From the NCBI GenBank assembly GCA_046760105.1, contig JBHIDJ010000003.1, positions 25,267 to 89,266 of the forward strand: DNA of 64,000 bases, in the 5' to 3' direction. The notes under the pieces are model-generated. The model was given only the letters and a program-made list of their open reading frames with translations, was not told the origin of the DNA and made no database searches. Shown piece by piece: positions 56,103 to 64,000 of this stretch. The position numbers and the translations under genes are program-made. The stretch is from JBHIDJ01 sp046760105 (GTDB lineage: Bacteria > Pseudomonadota > Gammaproteobacteria > Acidiferrobacterales > SPGG2). The first letter of the stretch is position 1, and each line of letters begins with the position of its first letter.

Positions 56103-56518
56103 AAAGAGTGGCAGCAATGCGCTACCAGCACTACAAATCGCTCAGGTGGTTCCGCATTACTGTCGGGCTTGGTTTCGTGGGCAACATGATCTTCGTGCTA
56201 CCCGCCCTCTTCGCTCCCCGGTACCTGGAGACACTGATTGAGGTCGGGACGACCAACACACTCCACTGGCTGCAGAACGTCGGGATCCTGCTGCTGATCA
56301 TCACGATCATGTACATCCCGGCGATCAAGGATCCTTTCCGCTACCTCTTCATCTCGTACCTGCTCGTGGCAGGTCGATTTTCTGCTGGACTACTCTTCTT
56401 GCTGGGAGTTCTGTTCATGAACTACCCCTCAGGTATGTTGGTCCTTTCGGGCAGCGATCTCATCCTATCAAGCATCCAAGCTGTCCTTCTCTACTTCATG
56501 CTCCGGGACGGGGATCCC
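56091..56518 (+). repeat. 428-bp tandem duplication, unit 2
   Basis: Second unit, with no difference seen from 55663-56090. Either a very recent duplication or an assembly error. Confidence 0.9.
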
Positions 56519-56533
56519 CGGGCGGTCTACTGA
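56117..56533 (+). CDS. Four-helix membrane protein, copy 2
   Basis: 138 residues, identical to copy 1 except for a final Tyr; this copy carries the native stop (TGA). If the duplication is an artefact, the real locus has one gene with this 3' end. The cytochrome gene starts 26 bp downstream. Confidence 0.75.
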   Translation: MRYQHYKSLRWFRITVGLGFVGNMIFVLPALFAPRYLETLIEVGTTNTLHWLQNVGILLLIITIMYIPAIKDPFRYLFISYLLVAGRFSAGLLFLLGVLFMNYPSGMLVLSGSDLILSSIQAVLLYFMLRDGDPRAVY

Positions 56534-56559
56534 CGCCTGCCCGCAACGGAAGGCCGAAC

Positions 56560-58140
56560 ATGGAAACCTTCGACCGACTCACGCCTCAGGAGAGCCGCCT
56601 TCACGGCCGGCGCTTTCGCCTTGCCTGCGGAATCGCGGTCATCGGCATCTTGGGGTTGCTGGCCTTTTTCAATGCTTTCGCCTCTAACCGTCCTGTCGAC
56701 TACGAGAGCGATGAGGACCACTTCTACTACGGCTCCATCGGCTCCGATATCTCCGGGGGTTTGCCCCTCAAGGTGATGCAGGTTCTCCCGGCGATGTTCC
56801 CCGAGTACCTTCCGACGGGGGCCGAGCGACACGACTACACGGTCTTCGGATTCATTCAGGAGCCTGGGGCGAAGATGCCCATCGGCTTCTCCATCCGCCA
56901 ACAGTTTATCGACCTCACCTCGATCAACTGCGGGGTTTGCCACACCGGCTCCGTGCGCGAGACCGTCGACAGCGAGCCTGTGATCATTCCGGCCATGCCG
57001 GCGAACACCATGGACTTACTCGCCTTTTTCGAGTTCCTCTTCGACTGCGCCGGGGACCAACGGTTCAACAGCGAGGAGATCCTCGCCGCAATGGAGAAGG
57101 CCGATATCTCTGGGCCCCTTGACGGTCTGATCTACCGTTTCGTGATCCCACGCATGAAGGAGGGGCTGCTCGCGCGGTCCAAGAAGATCAGCTTCCTGTT
57201 CGAGCCGGATTACCCCCGTTTCGGGCCGGGCAGGGTCAACACCTTCGACACCTTCAAGTACGATCAGTTCGCATATTACTACCAGGCCCACGGCCAGGAG
57301 ATCGACCCGGACGAAATCTACGGCACGGTGGCCCTCCCGTCGATCTGGAATCAAGCCGCCCGGGAGGGTCTGAAGCTCCATTGGGACGGAAACAACTCTT
57401 CCGTCCGGGAACGGAATTTCAGCGCCGCCATCGGCGCAGGCGCTAAGCCGCAGGACATGGACATCGAGCGAATGTTTCGGATCGAGAGATGGCTCGCCAC
57501 CCTTCCTCCACCCGCCTACCCCTTTTCCATCGACGAGAAGAAGGCGAAGCAGGGCGAGGCTATCTACAAAAAGTACTGCCTCGATTGCCACGACTTCACG
57601 GGGAAGCAGGTGGGACAGGTCTTCCCGCTCGCGAAGATCGGCACGGACCGTCACCGTCTGGATTCTTACACGCAGTTTCTGCTGGAAGCCCAGCAGGACT
57701 ACACCGAGGGTTATTTCTGGTCCTTCACCCACTTCACCAAGACCCACGGCTACGCAAGCCAGCCCCTTGATGGCATCTGGGCCCGGGCGCCTTACCTGCA
57801 CAACGGCTCGGTTCCCACGATGTGGGATCTCCTGACCCCTGCCGAGGAGCGTCCCCAGGCGTTCACCATCGGCGGAGACGTCTACGACCAGGAGAAGATG
57901 GGGTTCGTGCACGAGGCGCTGACCGGTTCTCCAGAATCCGGCTACATCCGCAACGACGGGAGCTCTTACACAGGGACGGCCTTCGTGCTCGATACGAACC
58001 TTCGGTCGAACAGCAGCCAGGGCCACACGGGGCCTGCCTACGGCACGGAGCTCAGCGACGACCAGAAGCGAGCCCTGATCGAGTATTTCAAGTGGCAGGA
58101 CCGCCCTAGTGGGCGTCCCGTACAAACCTCAGGAGAGTAG
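56560..58140 (+). CDS. Membrane-anchored c-type cytochrome with two haem motifs
   Basis: 526 residues. One N-terminal membrane helix (about 22-41) anchors a periplasmic protein with two haem c motifs: CGVCH (124-128) and CLDCH (340-344). The C-terminal domain with QGEAIYKKYCLDCHDFTGKQ and ARAPYLHNGSVPTMWDLL resembles di-haem cytochrome c peroxidase-type proteins. Some members of that superfamily oxygenate fatty acids in Pseudomonas, but I cannot tell electron carrier from enzyme here. GGAAGG precedes the ATG. It follows the membrane protein pair. Confidence 0.87.
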   Translation: METFDRLTPQESRLHGRRFRLACGIAVIGILGLLAFFNAFASNRPVDYESDEDHFYYGSIGSDISGGLPLKVMQVLPAMFPEYLPTGAERHDYTVFGFIQEPGAKMPIGFSIRQQFIDLTSINCGVCHTGSVRETVDSEPVIIPAMPANTMDLLAFFEFLFDCAGDQRFNSEEILAAMEKADISGPLDGLIYRFVIPRMKEGLLARSKKISFLFEPDYPRFGPGRVNTFDTFKYDQFAYYYQAHGQEIDPDEIYGTVALPSIWNQAAREGLKLHWDGNNSSVRERNFSAAIGAGAKPQDMDIERMFRIERWLATLPPPAYPFSIDEKKAKQGEAIYKKYCLDCHDFTGKQVGQVFPLAKIGTDRHRLDSYTQFLLEAQQDYTEGYFWSFTHFTKTHGYASQPLDGIWARAPYLHNGSVPTMWDLLTPAEERPQAFTIGGDVYDQEKMGFVHEALTGSPESGYIRNDGSSYTGTAFVLDTNLRSNSSQGHTGPAYGTELSDDQKRALIEYFKWQDRPSGRPVQTSGE

Positions 58141-58208
58141 TCAACTCAGGCGTCCCAGGTTAAAGGGCGAGCAGGGCTGTGGATGCTGCAGCTCTTTGGA
58201 GAAGGTCA

Positions 58209-59045
58209 ATGTATAAGATCCTTTTGTGCCACCGCCGGAAGAAAGGGCTCGGGTACGGCAAGTTCCACAATCACTGGATGGAACCGCGCAGCCGTCTGGT
58301 CCTTGACCTTCACGCGAAGCTGGGCTACAGCCGGTATGCACAGCTACACCAGGTCCGCCGGATAAACTTGCTCTACCAAGGGATCCGATTCACTCGGAGC
58401 CCGGTGGTCACCGCTTTGCTTTCCGTGATTCAGGGCAAAAAGGTACCTAAGTCGCAGCGCGATCGTCACACTCAGCGCGAGGAGCGCTGGGACGTAGTGG
58501 AGGAACTCTGGTACCCCTCCAGAGAAGCTCTGGTCGAGGCGCTGAGCTCCGAGGCGGGGGTTGATGCGGCGCGACGCCTAGTCGAGGACCACACCCCCTT
58601 TGTGCGTCGGACGGCGGTTGTCACCGCGGAGGAGTTCGTGGCGGCAGAGGATCCAGCGCTGCGCTCCCCACGGATCACAACCGTGTTCTGTCTGCGCAGC
58701 CGCCCGGGCATGACCAGGGAGGAGATGCTCGCCTACTGGGGGGAGAGCCACAAACAGCTGGTCCTCTCCCTCCAGCGCGCCCTGAAGTACCGGGCGTACG
58801 ACCAGCTGCACGTCCGTAGCGCCGCTGAGCTCTCGGCCGTGGTCGAGAAGCTGGGCGGGAGCGCCGGCGAGGAGTTCGACGGAGTGGCCGGGCTGGCTTA
58901 CGGTAGCCAGTGGGAGCTCGTTTTGGGATTCTTGAACCCCTGGACCCAGGTGGCCAACCTCAGGCTGGTCAAGGACGAGATCAACTTCATCGACGGCCAG
59001 CGATCCGCGCTGGTCTTCGGAAGACAATACCTGCTCGGTCCGTAG
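58209..59045 (+). CDS. EthD-like (dimeric alpha/beta barrel) protein
   Basis: 278 residues with two apparent ferredoxin-like halves. The first is MYKILLCHRRKKGLGYGKFH and NHWMEPRSRLVLDL; the second is TVFCLRSRPGMTREEMLAYW and GESHKQLVLSLQRALKYRAY. The R.pgmt.eem..yW...H pattern is that of EthD/stress-responsive barrels, which bind small hydrophobic molecules or assist P450 systems. GGAGAAGG before ATG 58209 supports the start. It converges with the P450 gene. Confidence 0.75.
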   Translation: MYKILLCHRRKKGLGYGKFHNHWMEPRSRLVLDLHAKLGYSRYAQLHQVRRINLLYQGIRFTRSPVVTALLSVIQGKKVPKSQRDRHTQREERWDVVEELWYPSREALVEALSSEAGVDAARRLVEDHTPFVRRTAVVTAEEFVAAEDPALRSPRITTVFCLRSRPGMTREEMLAYWGESHKQLVLSLQRALKYRAYDQLHVRSAAELSAVVEKLGGSAGEEFDGVAGLAYGSQWELVLGFLNPWTQVANLRLVKDEINFIDGQRSALVFGRQYLLGP

Positions 59046-59077
59046 GGCCGCGCCGCAGGTAATACGTACCATGCTTC

Positions 59078-60415
59078 TTAAAGTGAGCGGGCCGACGTGC
59101 GCCGTAAGCGAATGGCAAAGGGGTTGTAGCTTCGCGGCATACGCGTCTGACTTTCGATCCGTGGGCGCCGAACCTCGTAATGGGCCAGCTCGAGGAGGCA
59201 GGAGAGAACCCCTTTGGCGATGAACAGCGCCAAGTTGGCGCCAGGGCACGCCTGCGAGCCGCCACCGAAGTGATAAAACCAATCCCGCGGCTGATCTCCA
59301 AGCCACCGATCCGGCACGAACTCCCAAGGGCGGTCCACGACGCCACGGTCCACGTGATGGAACAGATTGGGAATGACGATCTGCGTTCCCGGGGAAACCG
59401 TGGCGCCACAAAGGGTGTCCTGAGCGATCGCCTCCCGAACGATTAGGGGCGTCGATGGCCAGAGGCGCATCGCCTCTTGGACGCAGCCTTCGAGATACGC
59501 CAAGCCACTCACATGGGCGGGGTCTTGAAGGTTTTTACCTTCCAGCTCCCGACGTGCCTGTGTATCGATCTGAGGACACGACTCCGTCACTCCGAGCGCC
59601 CGCACAACATTCTCGGCCAAGGTATCGTTCATGGCGAACAGCCAGTGAGTCACCTGGGCGGGAACGGGAATCCGGCGCTCGGCGTTCGCCTCGGAGCACC
59701 GGGCCGCCAGGCTGTCCTCTACCGCGGTTTGGATTCCCCGCTCCAGGGCCGAGCGGTAGCGAGCGTAAAGGCGATTTTGTCGGAGCAGGAACCCGCGATT
59801 CGCTTGGCGCATGAGCCGGGCGAGGAGTTCGGCCACCTCCCTTTCCGCCTCCTCTGCGCGACCGAAAACCACTCGCAAGGTAATACGCTCAAACAGCTCC
59901 TCGAAGTTCCGCCAGCGTAGGTCCTCGCGGGCGGACACGCACCTTTCTGTCTCCTCACGCACGACGCGCAGGATGATTGCCGCCGACGGATGAAGCTTAT
60001 CCTCGGCGTGTAACACACGTTCGTTGAACTCACGACGCTCACGCCATTCATCGCCGCGCGAGATGGTCACCGCGGCAGGCTGAAAATGTGACATCCCTCG
60101 CCGCTTGCCCGGCGGATCGGCGTAGACAGACGGCGAGCGTTTGAGGACGCGTTCGATCTCCGCTTGGTCGAAGAGCATCAACGAGCGAGCCCTTCCCAAC
60201 CTGATGAAGACGCCCTTCGAGTTATACTTTTCCCGCAGCTTGCTGCCGAGATGACTCGCCATCGGACCGCTACGCAGTCTCGCGAACAGCCCGACCCAAA
60301 AGGGCCTTCGGATGAACACGCCCTGCAGATAGTGCGGCAGCACGATTCCCAGCATGAAGCGCCGACTTTCAGTCGGAGTCGCATCGGGTGTCCGGCCTTG
60401 GAGGACGTCGTTCAT
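59078..60415 (-). CDS. Cytochrome P450
   Basis: 445 residues. The haem-thiolate loop is FGGGSQACPGANLALF. The K-helix ExxR is in EAMRLWPSTPL, the I-helix oxygen-activation segment is AMNDT with the acid-alcohol pair, and the PERF-like region is PDRWLGDQP. The intact Asp-Thr pair argues for O2-dependent monooxygenation rather than a pure peroxygenase. No N-terminal anchor is seen from the chosen start ATG 60415 (GAGAGGA upstream). No ferredoxin or reductase gene is near. It is divergent from the alpha-dioxygenase gene across 455 bp. Confidence 0.93.
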   Translation of the reverse strand: MNDVLQGRTPDATPTESRRFMLGIVLPHYLQGVFIRRPFWVGLFARLRSGPMASHLGSKLREKYNSKGVFIRLGRARSLMLFDQAEIERVLKRSPSVYADPPGKRRGMSHFQPAAVTISRGDEWRERREFNERVLHAEDKLHPSAAIILRVVREETERCVSAREDLRWRNFEELFERITLRVVFGRAEEAEREVAELLARLMRQANRGFLLRQNRLYARYRSALERGIQTAVEDSLAARCSEANAERRIPVPAQVTHWLFAMNDTLAENVVRALGVTESCPQIDTQARRELEGKNLQDPAHVSGLAYLEGCVQEAMRLWPSTPLIVREAIAQDTLCGATVSPGTQIVIPNLFHHVDRGVVDRPWEFVPDRWLGDQPRDWFYHFGGGSQACPGANLALFIAKGVLSCLLELAHYEVRRPRIESQTRMPRSYNPFAIRLRRTSARSL

Positions 60416-60870
60416 ATTTCCTCTCGCCTGGGCGACCAGAACGGTCGCGCTGAAACGAGCTTGGTCGGTCGCCATCGCTCGGCGGCGCTGAGCCAACGCC
60501 CGGCGAGGCATCGGCCCAGAACACTCGTGTCAGCAAACTGAATGTCACAGGTTTTTCACGGTAGGATAAGAACGGAGTTTTTCCGGGTCAAGCAACCGCT
60601 GCTACGATGTCCGGCCTGTGATCGCCTTTAACATGCCGCCAGCGAGCCCCAACTCCGCGAAGCGCGACCTGTGGAAACCGGCTTTGCCCATACTTAGTAC
60701 AAGACGTATACTGAATTTTTTATCGCACCACCGCCTTAACTGATGCGTTAAAAGCAGCGCCTTCGGAGCGGTGCGCCTCCCCAAGGGGGCCCAAAGGTCC
60801 CAGCTTGTCCGTGCGACCGCGCCGCCTGGAGGGCTGAGTTCGGTGTCTCGTCTGGCAACGGAGTAGCCCA
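60416..60870. promoter_or_regulatory. Divergent intergenic region between P450 and dioxygenase genes
   Basis: 455 bp with no convincing gene. It must contain both promoters. A TGTCACAGG/TTTTTCACGG stretch (60543-60562) has half-sites like those of the TGTGAA operators but not in palindromic array. An AT-rich patch lies near 60710-60723. Confidence 0.4.
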
Positions 60871-63798
60871 ATGCGAAGAGAACTGTGGCCCCTGTTCTTC
60901 CTAACCCTGTTCGTGGCCGCTTGCGACTCTGACTCGGAACGCGGCGCCCTCATCGAAGCGGAAAAGGAGTCGCTTAAAGCCTGTGCCGAACTCCTAAATG
61001 CGGGTGTTCGACGGATCGCGGACACCCGCGAGCAGCGCTTCCTCGGAAAAGTTCAGGAATACACCGCCCGCTGCCGCGGCGGAGAGAACACGGTCAAGCA
61101 TCGTGGCGCCCCGTGGATCGATTGGGCGAATTATTGGGCCGCTCGCGACGGCACTTCCCGGGCCCCCGACTTCGTCAAGCGCTTCCGCCACATCGGGCCA
61201 AACGGGCGCGGCATCGATGGCGCCTTGATTGATCTCGAGTACGAGCGGATCGAGCTGATCAAGTTCAACCTCTTCGACAACTACACCTACGAGCACTACG
61301 TGCGCGGTCGCGACGGCGTGGAGGGGCCGGCGCTCACGGTATGGAAGGAGATGCGGCTGCCCAAAGGCCATCCTAATTATAAAGATGTGGGGGGAGATGG
61401 AGATCAACTGTGCAAAGGAGAGCTCATACGGCATCGCACCCTGACCGGGATCTGCAACGACATTCGCAATCCCCGCATGGGGTCGACCAACACCGTCTTT
61501 GCCCGCAACGTCCAGTTTGAGAGTACCTTCCCGCGGCTGTCCAAGAACGAGCTCGTCCGCAATCGCCACGGCAACCGTCTCGGACTGCTTAAGCCCGATC
61601 CGCAGGTGATCAGCCGGAAGCTCTTCACGCGCAAGCAATCGCGGCCAGAGTTGTGCAAGGGCGGCTACGGGCTTCCCGACAATTCCAAAGATGCGCACTG
61701 CGACTACAAGCAGGCGCCCTTCTTCAACGTGCTGGCCGCGTTTTGGATCCAGTTCATGAACCACGACTGGTTCTCGCACCTCAAGGAGGGACACAACACC
61801 CCGGACATGATGAAGCTCGGCTGTGAGACACAGCTCGTGGACGGCGTCGAGACGAAGCTCACAGACAAAGAGATCAAAGCGCTTGGCTGTCGGCCCGACG
61901 ACCGCATGGAGAAACCCTACGTCGAGCAGAGCGACGCGCCAGGCACCTTCGAGCACGCAGGCAAGGAGCACCTCGCGCGCGCCCACCAGACGTTTCGCAA
62001 TACGGTCACGGCCTGGTGGGACACATCGCAACTCTACGGCTATGACGAGACGTCACGACGCCGGGTGAAGCGGGACCCGAACGATCGCGCCAAGTTGCTC
62101 CTGGTTCAGACGGGCAAGCGGGCGGGCGCGGGCGAGAAGCTCGGCTACCTGCCCGTCATGGAGCGGTGCGGAGACCCGGGCAGCGCCTGCACCAACAAAG
62201 CCTGGAAGGGACAGGAAGCGACCGCCTTCCCCGACAATTTCACCGTCGGTCTGAGCTTCTTCCACAATCTCTTCGCGCGGGAGCATAACGTTTTTGTCGA
62301 CCAGTTCCGCAAACAGGCGGAACTCACACCCGACGCCGACTCCGGACTTCGAAACCCGAAAAGCCCGAACGAGGTCATTCACTACCGCGACGTTACCGAC
62401 GACGAGCTGTTCGAGGTGGCCAGGCTTGTCGTGGCGGCGGAGATCGCCAAGATCCACACCATCGAGTGGACCACACAGCTGCTCTACAACGAGCCGCTCT
62501 ATCGGGGCATGAACGCCAACTGGGGCGGCCTCTTCGAGAAGCACGAGCTGCTTGAGAGGGCACTGGAGAAGATCCTCGTCAACAGCTTCGGCCCGTCGGA
62601 GGACGTCAAGAAGCACACGCAGTGGTACTCGGTGTTCGCAGCCGGGCCCGGCATCGTTGGTCTCGGCAGCAGGCGTTATGAGGGCAAGAGCGTCGTCGAG
62701 AGCTTCTTTGAGCGCGGCATCTTGGAGACCGTCTTCGGCCGCGGCAAGGACATCTGGGACCTTAGGAACCCAGACCACGTCAACGGCGGCGTCAATCACT
62801 TCGGCTCGCCCTTCAATTTCCCCGAGGAGTTCATCACAGTCTATCGCCTACACCCCCTCCTGCCTGACCTCATCGAGTATCGGCAGTGGGCCAAGCCCAA
62901 CGTGATCCGCAACAAGGTCCCCGTGGGGGGTACCTTCCGCGGTAAGGCAACCGAAGCCATGAGGTCCGGCGGTCTCGCCAACTGGGGGCTCAGCCTGGGA
63001 CGCCAGCGCCTCGGCGACCTGAAGCTGCAAAATCAGCCGCAATTTCTCCAAAACCTGGAGATGAAACGTCTCAACACCCCGACCCAGCAGGTCGATATCG
63101 CGGCGCTTGATATCATCCGGGACCGCGAGCGCGGCATCCCGCGGTTCAACGAGTTCCGCCGTCAGTACGGGCTCCGCCAGCTGACAAGCTTCGACGACTT
63201 CATCGACCAGCATCTCGCCGAGGATTCACCTGCGCGGCGCGACCAGCAGGAGCTGGTTACGCTCCTGCGCGAGGTCTATGGGCAGCACAAGTGTGACGCA
63301 TCGAAGACCATCACCGAGGCGCAGGTCAACCAGGATGGGTCTCCGATCAACGACTGCCTCGGTCACCCCGACGGCAGCATGGTGGATAACGTCGAGGACA
63401 TCGACACCATCGTGGGCTGGCTCGCCGAGACGACCCGACCCCACGGCTTTGCCATCTCCGAGACTCAGTTCGTGGTGTTCATCCTCAATGCCTCGCGGCG
63501 CCTGTTCAGCGACCGCTTTTTTACATCCAGCTTCCGCCCCGAGTTTTACACCACCTTCGGTCACCAGTGGGTCATAGACAATGGTCCGGATGGGGAGGTT
63601 ATGGAGAAGGGAGAACCAAACGGGCACGAGCAGCCCGTCTCACCGCTCAAGCGGGTGCTGCTGCGCACCCTACCCGAGCTCGCTGACGAGCTTGAGCACG
63701 TGGTCAACGTGTTTGATCCGTGGGCGCGAGATCGCGGCGAGTATTACTCGCTGGCGTGGAAGCCGAGAGCGGGAGCGGAGTCGGACGAAGGCTTTTAG
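60871..63798 (+). CDS. Fatty-acid alpha-dioxygenase-like haem peroxidase lipoprotein
   Basis: 975 residues. A lipoprotein signal ends at FVAAC (Cys18). After a ~250-residue N-terminal extension comes an animal-haem-peroxidase fold close to plant alpha-dioxygenases: NVLAAFWIQFMNHDWFSH with distal His298, NTVTAWWDTSQLYGYD, FFHNLFAREHNVF, IAKIHTIEWTTQLLYNEPLY, MNANWGGLF and FITVYRLHPLLPD, where Tyr658 and His661 match the catalytic Tyr and proximal haem His. The C-terminal FNEFRRQYGLRQL and FAISETQFVVFI and DRFFTS also match. Alpha-dioxygenases make 2-hydroperoxy fatty acids that lose CO2 to give shorter aldehydes. Plant enzymes are ~630 residues; this one is longer and envelope-anchored. Confidence 0.88.
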   Translation: MRRELWPLFFLTLFVAACDSDSERGALIEAEKESLKACAELLNAGVRRIADTREQRFLGKVQEYTARCRGGENTVKHRGAPWIDWANYWAARDGTSRAPDFVKRFRHIGPNGRGIDGALIDLEYERIELIKFNLFDNYTYEHYVRGRDGVEGPALTVWKEMRLPKGHPNYKDVGGDGDQLCKGELIRHRTLTGICNDIRNPRMGSTNTVFARNVQFESTFPRLSKNELVRNRHGNRLGLLKPDPQVISRKLFTRKQSRPELCKGGYGLPDNSKDAHCDYKQAPFFNVLAAFWIQFMNHDWFSHLKEGHNTPDMMKLGCETQLVDGVETKLTDKEIKALGCRPDDRMEKPYVEQSDAPGTFEHAGKEHLARAHQTFRNTVTAWWDTSQLYGYDETSRRRVKRDPNDRAKLLLVQTGKRAGAGEKLGYLPVMERCGDPGSACTNKAWKGQEATAFPDNFTVGLSFFHNLFAREHNVFVDQFRKQAELTPDADSGLRNPKSPNEVIHYRDVTDDELFEVARLVVAAEIAKIHTIEWTTQLLYNEPLYRGMNANWGGLFEKHELLERALEKILVNSFGPSEDVKKHTQWYSVFAAGPGIVGLGSRRYEGKSVVESFFERGILETVFGRGKDIWDLRNPDHVNGGVNHFGSPFNFPEEFITVYRLHPLLPDLIEYRQWAKPNVIRNKVPVGGTFRGKATEAMRSGGLANWGLSLGRQRLGDLKLQNQPQFLQNLEMKRLNTPTQQVDIAALDIIRDRERGIPRFNEFRRQYGLRQLTSFDDFIDQHLAEDSPARRDQQELVTLLREVYGQHKCDASKTITEAQVNQDGSPINDCLGHPDGSMVDNVEDIDTIVGWLAETTRPHGFAISETQFVVFILNASRRLFSDRFFTSSFRPEFYTTFGHQWVIDNGPDGEVMEKGEPNGHEQPVSPLKRVLLRTLPELADELEHVVNVFDPWARDRGEYYSLAWKPRAGAESDEGF

Positions 63799-64000
63799 CG
63801 ATTGTGCCTTTCTACCCTTCGCCTAGATAGCAGAGCACTTACCTCGCCGCGCTCGACTTCGATCCAGAAGCTGAAATGTCGCGCATCTTAACAATAAGAA
63901 GTCCGAACAAATCGCCCTGCTATTTCGAGACTGACCAGCATGGTTTGTAAGTCTTGAAGATGCACGCCATAAGATCGAGGTAGTGTCAAGAATCTTTCGC

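Overview
The window looks like chromosome from a gammaproteobacterium. hflD is a gammaproteobacterial gene, the mreBCD-mrdA-rodA-mltB-rlpA-dat-lipB order is that of this class, and heme A synthase, MoeA, LipB and a Gram-negative lipoprotein/TRAP inventory fit. A PPi-dependent phosphofructokinase directly upstream of a K+-independent H+-pyrophosphatase suggests PPi-based energy metabolism, as in methanotrophs and sulfur or ammonia oxidisers; I cannot name the genus. I saw no rRNA, no intact tRNA, no transposase, no integrase and no CRISPR array.

Layout. 1-5.7 kb: hemB (cut by the edge), adk with a histone-like lysine/alanine tail, pfp-hppA, hspQ and a 5' remnant of bioB. 6-12 kb: ctaA, moeA, an adenine-deaminase-type enzyme, a patatin phospholipase and hflD. 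12-15.5 kb: gatCAB. 15.6-25.7 kb: the rod-shape and envelope cluster mreBCD-mrdA-rodA-mltB-rlpA, then dat, lipB and a DUF218 protein (dacA, ybeD and lipA are not here). 25.8-34.3 kb: a receiver protein, a membrane GGDEF-EAL protein, a TatT-DctP-DctQM TRAP transporter and a secreted phospholipase D. 34.4-53.6 kb: an accessory region of ankyrin, Fn3, TPR and Sel1 proteins, small unknown genes, signalling genes, gene remnants and a tRNA-Arg 3' fragment. 54.2-63.8 kb: a redox cluster with an FAD-linked oxidoreductase, a tandemly duplicated membrane protein, a c-type cytochrome with two haem motifs, an EthD-like protein, a cytochrome P450 and a large fatty-acid alpha-dioxygenase-type lipoprotein.

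Two possible systems stand out. (1) A local cyclic-nucleotide circuit: a Tat-exported binding protein, a PAS histidine kinase, a receiver protein and a receiver-cyclase lie beside a CRP-type regulator and an SHMT-like PLP enzyme fused to a cyclic-nucleotide-binding domain. The regulator's recognition helix is CRP-like, and 15-bp palindromes of the form TGTGAA-N3-TTCACA recur before the regulator gene, both Sel1 loci, a small-gene operon and an unknown cysteine-rich gene. The PLP-fusion gene sits between two 86-bp direct repeats. (2) A probable lipid-oxidation cluster: an alpha-dioxygenase homologue with the distal His, catalytic Tyr and proximal His in place is divergent from a P450 and next to other redox genes. 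Both are inferences from motifs and neighbourhood, not demonstrated functions.
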